The position numbers and the translations under genes are program-made. The notes below the pieces were generated by a model. That model was given only the letters and a program-made list of their open reading frames with translations. It ran no database searches and was not told the DNA's origin. Shown piece by piece: positions 58,601 to 64,000 of a stretch of 64,000 bases of DNA (position 1 is the first letter of the stretch; each line of letters starts with the position of its first letter). Source of the DNA: Ectocarpus siliculosus. Its lineage: Eukaryota > Sar > Phaeophyceae > Ectocarpales > Ectocarpaceae. The DNA lies in assembly GCA_000310025.1 (NCBI GenBank), contig FN649741.1, forward strand, positions 6,543,070-6,607,069, given 5' to 3'.

Positions 58601-60675
58601 CCGGGAGCACCCTCCTCAGGATGTTTGAAAGGGAGGAGAGTAGTACCGCTAGCGCTAAGCTAGCAGATTGTTCTATGATTTCCTCACTCGCCTGAGTAGG
58701 TGAACAACCGCGGGTGCGAAGTTGAACAGTGTGGAAAACAGCGGGCTCGTAAGCTCTACGGACGCAATGACCTGTGGAGCCCACCACAGATGATTCGACG
58801 TTCAACGCGGACGGTCTCTTCTGGGTTTCCTACCCAAATGGAGATGCTGCGCAAGAGAGGCATGACAGGACGGTGTGAAGAAATGTGGGCGCGGAATATG
58901 TTGAATGAACGTGACGAACGGAAAATACAAACTACTTCGTAGTAGAAAAATCCCTACGTGGCCGAGTACCTCGTGTCCTGATTGCAGTTCGGGAGGACAC
59001 CCCCCTTGATATATTGCGAAGACGTGTTTATCCATGGCTACGCCCTCACGCACACCGATGCAGAACCTGTAAGTTGTTCCCCCCTCCTCACGCCGTAATG
59101 CCATGTTTACGGCGCCCACGTTGGGATCACTTTCGTCCCCTTATCTTGTTGAGATACTTGGAGATACGTGGTGATTTCCGCGCGAGGGCTGGAAAGCCCA
59201 CGTACAAGCGACGTTAGCGTACGCACCATGAATGAGCTCTCTTCCCCATCGACGGCAGGTGCTCGTTGAAAACAAGAATACGCTGGGCTACCACCTGCAT
59301 CAGGTGGCGTCTGGGTGCATGGAGGAACACGTCACTCCAGGACAGGCCTAGGCGTCCGTCGCTCAAGATGTTCCTGCAGGGCTCTACCGGGGTGTGCGGG
59401 GTGGATGGGCGGCCCGTGGTGATGATCCGGAGGCCGCCAGAGAGCTCGACGACACTGGGAAGGCAGCTGTCGTTCAACTGCCCGCGGTACATAACGGTGG
59501 GTTGCATTTGACGCTGTCGGGAGACGAGGGTGGGCCTTGTTCGAAGGTGACATTCACGACACCCTGAAAGAGGTCATTATCCGCCGTGTCTGCTTTTAAC
59601 GGCAGCGAAGTTGATGGGGCAATCCTCGAGCATGCAGCTTTTATTGCAAGCTTGGTGTGTTTTTGTCCCTCATGATCTGACCGATCGGAGGGGGGGTTCT
59701 TGCGTGACGTATAGCGGCTGCCCCGAACCCAAGTTCTCGAGGAGGAGGCGGCTGACCGTGGTTGCTGCCAAGCTTTTGGTGTCCCTCAAGTCCAGTCACC
59801 GCCAGTGTCAGCGGAAGCACGAGCCTGTTCGACCTCAGGAGAAGAAGTCCGAAACGCACCCTGGCGTCCATCGACAACGGAGGAAATATTTATGGTTGCT
59901 CCAAAGGTGTTGTTCTTCCAATCCGGTGAAGGCGCAAGGAAAAGGAGCTGGTATTGCACCGCAAATCGAAACTCGAGCCCTGTCCAGCAGGTCGTTATTC
60001 CTTGCTCAGCTTGCCAGTAGGAACGATTTATGACCGCACGCCGATACAGAAAAGGAGGGTGAGACAGCGATATACCGTTGTGCTGAATGCCAAACGACGA
60101 CTCAGACGGGGTTCGTGAGTCTGAACAATGAACGGAGCCCAAGTTGCTAACCTATGCACGTGTTATGGTTTACCAGTCGTGGAATTCAGCTCTTGGCAGC
60201 GGTTGTGCACCCTTGTGCGCGTCTACCAGCGATTGTTTTTCTGCCGCTGCTAGCCGCAATCCCACCCACCACCGACCTACCTGAGCAAGCGAGGATATTC
60301 AACACGTCTGCCAAAGAATGACGGCTCTACTACCACCTCCTTCCCTACTGCAAACCCCAATCATGAGTATGGCGTCCCCGCCCGTATATCCGCGTTAACA
60401 AGGTGACCGAAATGCAGGCACTGATCGAAGCCACTCCGGTCCCGGCTCGCGTGGCCGACCGGTTGGTGAGGAAGATCGTCCACGAGTGGGTTTTCCGAAG
60501 CGACGAAAGGATCACAGGAGGTGTTTTTCAGTCGCCGGCGTCCTCGGGGGAGTACGGCAACGGCACCGGTGGTGGCAACGACGGCGTAACGGTAACGAAC
60601 CCCAGGAGAACGTCCGGTAGTGACTCGTCACGGCCAATGCTGCGGCGGTGGTCGTCGTCCGCAGCCTCCCGATAG
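42666..60675 (+). CDS. Polycystin-2-like (TRPP/PKD2 family) cation channel
   Basis: Phase-consistent GT-AG exons: 42666-42878, 43624-43842, 44354-44428, 45450-45752, 45989-46186, 48808-48891, 49443-49502, 49969-50137, 50638-50687, 51673-51826, 53919-53979, 54465-54565, 54914-54984, 55302-55385, 56000-56095 (GC donor), 56754-56846, 57445-57678, 58408-58491, 58988-59068, 59259-~59303; then probably ~59811-59907, and a last exon 60403-60675. Start ATG reads MWRWFTYEEEYPGEE. S1 lies in 43624-43842 (VGLFLLFSGLYFTLVFYGVDV). The large loop follows: DVASLGDVHDWIQ, then exons matching the polycystin domain, ending VRSVNVQLVTYNGNQ. S2 is WILGLIFVCMTLAMI, S3 FFTLIILNVLMWL, S4 56000-56095, the S4-S5 linker FHKRMSIVTDTLSRA. 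Pore: EFSTLEDAWRSVIRISLGES, then S6 VVLLLNVVIAILLE. About 900 aa. A Ca2+-permeable channel of cell or flagellar membrane is inferred from the family. Exons between 59303 and 60403 are uncertain. Confidence 0.88.
46198..48285. mobile_element. Pogo/Tigger-like (Tc1/mariner superfamily) DNA element with TIRs and TA target duplication
   Basis: The left end TA|CAGTCGACCCCGC and the right end GCGGGGTCGACTG|TA are inverted copies; similarity continues imperfectly for about 26 bp (TTTAAGGACGC against GTTATGGACGC). The 2,088-bp body has no intact transposase. Short fragments such as MPPKKKSC (plus strand near 47592) and SKDEVEKVCQQVLL (minus strand, 46448-46633) may be remnants but are unproven. It sits in the polycystin intron 46187-48807, starting 11 nt after the exon end. 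CAGT-type ends with TA duplication are typical of pogo/Tigger elements; the family label is inference from the ends only. Confidence 0.7.
50235..50435. mobile_element. 201-bp MITE with TIRs and TA target duplication
   Basis: Left end TA|AAGTCATGGCTCCG with downstream TATAGGAGGGT, right end (reverse complement) TA|CAGTCGTGGCTCCG with TAAGAGGGT. The terminal repeats match imperfectly over about 28 bp. Internal GAGGGGGCTCCGATATG and GAGGGGGCTCCGATGTA blocks repeat the same theme. It has no coding capacity and lies wholly within the polycystin intron 50138-50637. Confidence 0.75.
51827..52500. repeat. Decayed tandem array resembling the 3' end of the preceding exon
   Basis: The exon ends with GGCTCCATCAACATCGGCTT followed by CACTTTCGATCACG and the donor. 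The intron then contains at least five diverged copies of that phrase: CTCCCATCAATCGG (about 51877), GTTCCATCAATATCGGGTA with CCTTTCGATCGG (about 52190), CCCTCAACATCGGG (about 52348), CTCCATCACCATCGCC (about 52407) and CCCTATCAACATCGCAC (about 52480). A further candidate, GCATCAACGTGGGCGTGG, is near 53288. Spacing is about 70-150 bp. GTTAAGTGGATT-like copies of the donor flank also recur. Confidence 0.65.
52597..53087. mobile_element. Fold-back (long inverted-repeat) element
   Basis: The left arm 52597-~52785 and right arm ~52900-53087 are reverse complements with roughly 90% identity by eye over about 188 bp; the spacer is about 115 bp. The outer ends are CCCATGTTTATGGTTTCCAA and its complement. 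No clear target duplication is visible. It lies in the polycystin intron 51827-53918, so the pre-mRNA can form a long hairpin. Confidence 0.88.
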
Positions 60676-62737
60676 TGTAAGGGGGGCGTTTCGTTTTGCA
60701 GGGTGTCCCTAGACTATGGCATTTCCGCCACGAAGGTTCGTGTCGGGATATTCTCGCACGGGGTGGGGGTCGGATGTAAATTTCATCGCTAGGTGTTGCC
60801 GCTTGTTGACTTTTCGAGGACTTCTCCAGCGGGAATACCCTTATCAAACGCCCATCTAGCGTCGGGTGGCACCTCTGCATGAAGTCCTTTTGGAAGGTGT
60901 CGTGCGTGGCAAAAGCGTGCGGTCGGCACGGTGTGCGCGGGGCTATGTGGTATAGGAAATGGACCCGGAGCTGACTCGGCGTGTACAGGTTTTCAGCGAT
61001 TCATCTCAGGTTACGCTTTACTCGGAGTATCTTGGTACATATTTATTCGTCCGTTCTCCAATTCAATCCTTAGAATATCGCGCAAGCTGTCGCTTTGTAG
61101 GTATGTCCTTGTTCGTTTACGGAACAGCAGGGGGCGCTGTGGGTGGTGTGATAGCCTCTGCTGCTTGTGTCTTGTTTATCGTCCTGTTGAGAGTTGCTTG
61201 TTATGAGGCGCCTACGAATGCGGGGAACCCATTACCGTGTATTGTGTTTTTGTTCATGTGTTGGGTACGTTCCCGATGTTTGGCTCATCCCGACGCCTTG
61301 CAAAGACGCACAACCGCCATCAGAGTTCACACTGGGTGGTGGTTGTTCCCCGGGATGATGGGGGGAATTTTGGAACATTTTGAGGGCGCCATTATCACCT
61401 GTGCCTCGTGTCATTTATGTGATTAGGACATGTGTCGTTCGTCTCGAGCTCCTTGCGTGTCTGTATCGCCGGCGTCCGCAAGATTCGCATCACATTAATA
61501 TCAAGCATTTTTTAGGCGGTCAGCGTGAGATATTGTGGTAGTTGTGGATTGCGGGTTCAGTTTGTTGCTTTTTTCTCGGAGGCATTTTCGTATGATGAAC
61601 GACCCCGAAAGTACAGCCCGTACCGTCGAGCTCGTCTGATCTGCCACCGTCTGATTTGAAACTACGAATATCCCTGGCCAAAGGGGATTGGTGCTCGACC
61701 TCGGTGAATGTGTGTTGGGGGCCGTGGTGAGGCCTGCACTGCGAATAGATCAAAGCTCGCATGCATACTCTAAAGCTTGGAGACTTGCAAGCAATGAAAG
61801 TTCAACATTACAAAGTTCGACTTTTCGTTGTATTCGGTTTGTGGAACCGCTATGGGCCTCATCTTTCTGGAAGATTGTACGCCAAGACACACTCACATTC
61901 ATATTGCGTTTCTTGTGCGATGCGACAAAGTAACGGTGCGTTCGGGGCTCCCCCCTCTCTATTGCCACCCATGCCGGCACACGCACAAGAAAGTCCAGGT
62001 GGGGCATCGGTGGGCACGTCCACGAATGTTTCCATGGACACTTCAAGCAGCTCCGAGAGGCCTGAACGTCCCCACCGTCCCCAAATGGGGACGATAGGAT
62101 GTGGCTACGTGACCTGTCCACGGACATTCCCGATACACAAGTAGGAGATCACGAACTCATTCAATGAAACTCTTACGCAAACGTTTATTTGCGTGCGTGA
62201 GAACCTCTTGGGGGTCACTCGGGACTTTCATTATAGCCCGTACGAACAGTCTAGATAGCTATCCGCACAAGTTTTCTCCGCTGTCTCGCCCGGATCTCAC
62301 GTGCTGCTCTCCCAGTAAGCCTACGCGCCCCGGCCCCTTCTCCTCCTTTTCCTACAATATCATATGCATACTCCTTTTTTATTTTTTCGCCTACGGTACG
62401 TAGTACTAATCGCCGTTTGGATTTTCTGGCTACTAGGGTGGGTTTGTGTCATTTTTCACAGGCAGGTGCAACCTTCCTGCTCTGCCCGACTCCACTCCTT
62501 CCTCGATTCTCCCATGAATATCCGCGCAGTGTTCGTCTCTCTCTTCCAATCCGAGCCACCCCCCCTGTGTTCTCCGCTGCTGCCCAACCCCTGTGTCCAA
62601 ACCGGGGTATTCGGGGTTCAACAACACAACACTATCTACGGTATGCTGCCACACTTCTGCCACAAGGGGGGGGGCGCGCGGTGGAGAATGTTTCTGTACC
62701 TCAAATTGATAAAACAATTCGGCGAAAAGGGGGGGTG
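60676..62737. other. Spacer between tandem polycystin genes
   Basis: It holds the 3' UTR of the first polycystin gene and the 5' region of the second. ORFs here, including one at 60959-61426 with a single hydrophobic stretch, lack motifs and splice support. Confidence 0.55.
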
Positions 62738-63838
62738 CAGGTCGCGGGGGAAAACGAAGAAGAAACGGAGCGCACACACACAGGCGGTGGGAGATATGGC
62801 GAGAGAGCGAACAGAAACTGCATAGGTGCGCAATTGGCACCAGCAGCACTAGACATGTGGCGTTGGTTCACCTACGAGGAAGAGTACCCGGGAGAAGAGT
62901 CGAAACATGATCCAAACAACGTACTCGCACTCCAAACCAGCAGCAACAGCGGGCGGCTTTCCGCCCAAGCGCCGCATGGCGACAGTAGCAGTAATAGCGG
63001 CATCGACAGCGACTCAGACGTGGCACCGACGTTCGACAAGCTGGACCCGTCAGTGACTGCTGCAATACTGGCCCAGGTAGGCGACGTGAAGCATGCAAGG
63101 GAGCTGGAGCTCGTACTAAGGGGACACTGCTGTACTGCACATCATGACAGCACACGGAGAATTAAGGAAAAACAAAAACACACACAGAAAGACTACCCAT
63201 TCGGAGAATATTCGTGCTGTTGCGGCGCAACCCGCTGTCTGCTGTACATGTACGAACGCATCTACGAAGGGCCGACGATGCGGGCTTCACACGCTCGTAC
63301 AGCAGCAATGTGTGTTCATTATGCCACACGCCTGCTCACATAGGTTTCAGCACTGGAGGCATGGGTGACTACGTTTGCCAGAGTTCGAGTGGGCCGCCTC
63401 GTCATGAAGATCAACCTTCGTAACATCCGAACTTGAACTCCTCTTCTCCACTGCTCATCACTCGTCAACCCTTAGCATAGACATAGTCCATGACTCCACC
63501 ACAAATTGGTCCAGATTATGCTTCCGTCATTGCGTCGTTACCCATGCACCAACCTATTCCTCGGCGAATGTTGAATCGATATAACTGTACATATTTGTGG
63601 ACGTACGCGGACCCCATCAAATTCCGTGCGCGGGTTGTACCTTCTTACCCCCAAACTCCGAACGGAACGGAATTTATTTTCCTCGAAGACAATGCTGTAG
63701 TGCTGCTATACCACACCCTTTTTACACACCGGTCTTGATGCAGCTTCGGGTCGGAGACACCAAACGTGAGTGAATGCGAGAACACAAACGTGAGCGCGGG
63801 TTGGCGCGGGCGTGCGTTTTCGCGCACCCCCCCCCTCG
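62738..63838. repeat. Direct repeat, copy 2
   Basis: Counterpart of 42532-43606 in the same orientation, about 20.2 kb away. Compared with copy 1 it has a 9-nt longer exon 1 and several indels in intron 1. It ends at the CGTGCGTTTTCGCGCAC + C-run sequence. Confidence 0.88.
62855..63076 (+). CDS. First exon of a second, tandem polycystin-like gene (3' partial)
   Basis: The ATG at 62855 opens a 74-codon exon reading MWRWFTYEEEYPGEESKHDP and ending SVTAAILAQ at a GTAGGC donor, the same end and phase as exon 1 of the upstream gene. The products differ by a few substitutions and a three-residue net insertion in the Ser/Asp-rich middle. The N-terminus is acidic and cytosolic by homology with polycystins. 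I found no exon 2 (AAFRGYRLRERL-like) before the right edge, so intron 1 here is longer than the 745 nt of the first copy. The open frame runs past the donor to 63343, but that part corresponds to intron in the first gene. Confidence 0.78.
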
Positions 63839-64000
63839 CCCTCCCCTTGGTGTTCGCCATCGGGGTTTTCGTCGCTTGGCAACGGCATTGTAAAGAAAGC
63901 CGGTCACTTCGTGAGCTCGCCAACCAGGATGCCCCCCCTTTCTTTTATCTGTTTTTTTTGTTGTTGCGGTAACCATAGTGGTGGTCGAGTAGAATATGTT
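63077..64000 (+). other. Intron 1 of the second polycystin-like gene, running off the window
   Basis: Through 63838 it aligns to intron 1 of the first gene; beyond that it is unrelated sequence with no exon seen. The remaining exons, if present, lie to the right of the window. Confidence 0.6.

Noticed and set aside
59214-59507. 97-codon minus-strand ORF opposite the polycystin 3' region
   Set aside because: No motif; the plus strand has phase-consistent exons around it. It is likely fortuitous.
60959-61426. 155-codon plus-strand ORF with one hydrophobic stretch
   Set aside because: It follows the polycystin stop closely, lacks homology that I recognise and has no splice or start-context support; probably 3' UTR.
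62417-63343. 308-codon ORF as a stand-alone protein
   Set aside because: Comparison with copy 1 shows that only 62855-63076 is exon; the rest is 5' flank and intron 1 that happens to be open.

Overview
The window looks like nuclear DNA of a photosynthetic stramenopile, most likely a brown alga (Ectocarpus-like). Four things point there. Genes are intron-dense, with 60-300 nt exons separated by introns of hundreds of bases. CAG/CTG and other simple repeats lie throughout introns and spacers. One predicted protein begins with a signal peptide ending in a TSA|F junction, the heterokont plastid-targeting signature. The window also holds TRP/polycystin channel genes beside a subtilase. There is no sign of bacterial or organellar gene organisation. 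The species call is an inference; the gene calls rest on translated motifs and on splice junctions that keep reading phase.

Layout: (1) 90-3467 (+), the 3' part of a subtilisin-like protease gene whose product continues through a membrane span into a C-terminal UBA-like domain. (2) 6409-16290 (-), a gene rich in coiled coil with a plastid-type presequence, and a long Ser/Arg-rich 3' exon that may or may not belong to it. (3) 16.3-23.9 kb, a spacer with degenerate tandem repeats and no convincing gene. (4) 23948-37071 (-), a 20-exon ankyrin-repeat TRP-type cation channel gene, phase-consistent from exon 2 to the stop; one intron contains a 100-N assembly gap. (5) 37.1-42.6 kb, spacer. (6) 42666-60675 (+), a PKD2-like (polycystin/TRPP) channel gene of about 20 exons with several mobile-element-like insertions in its introns. 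(7) 62855 to the right edge (+), the first exon and start of intron 1 of a second, tandem polycystin-like gene, recognised because about 1.1 kb of promoter-proximal DNA, exon 1 and intron 1 is repeated.

The main theme is ion channels. An ankyrin-TRP gene and a polycystin gene lie head to head about 5.6 kb apart, and the polycystin gene is tandemly duplicated towards the right. The polycystin introns hold a pogo/Tigger-like element with TA target duplications, a 201-bp MITE, a 490-bp fold-back element and a decayed tandem array that resembles the end of the neighbouring exon. The most unusual protein architecture is the protease-membrane span-UBA fusion at the left edge.
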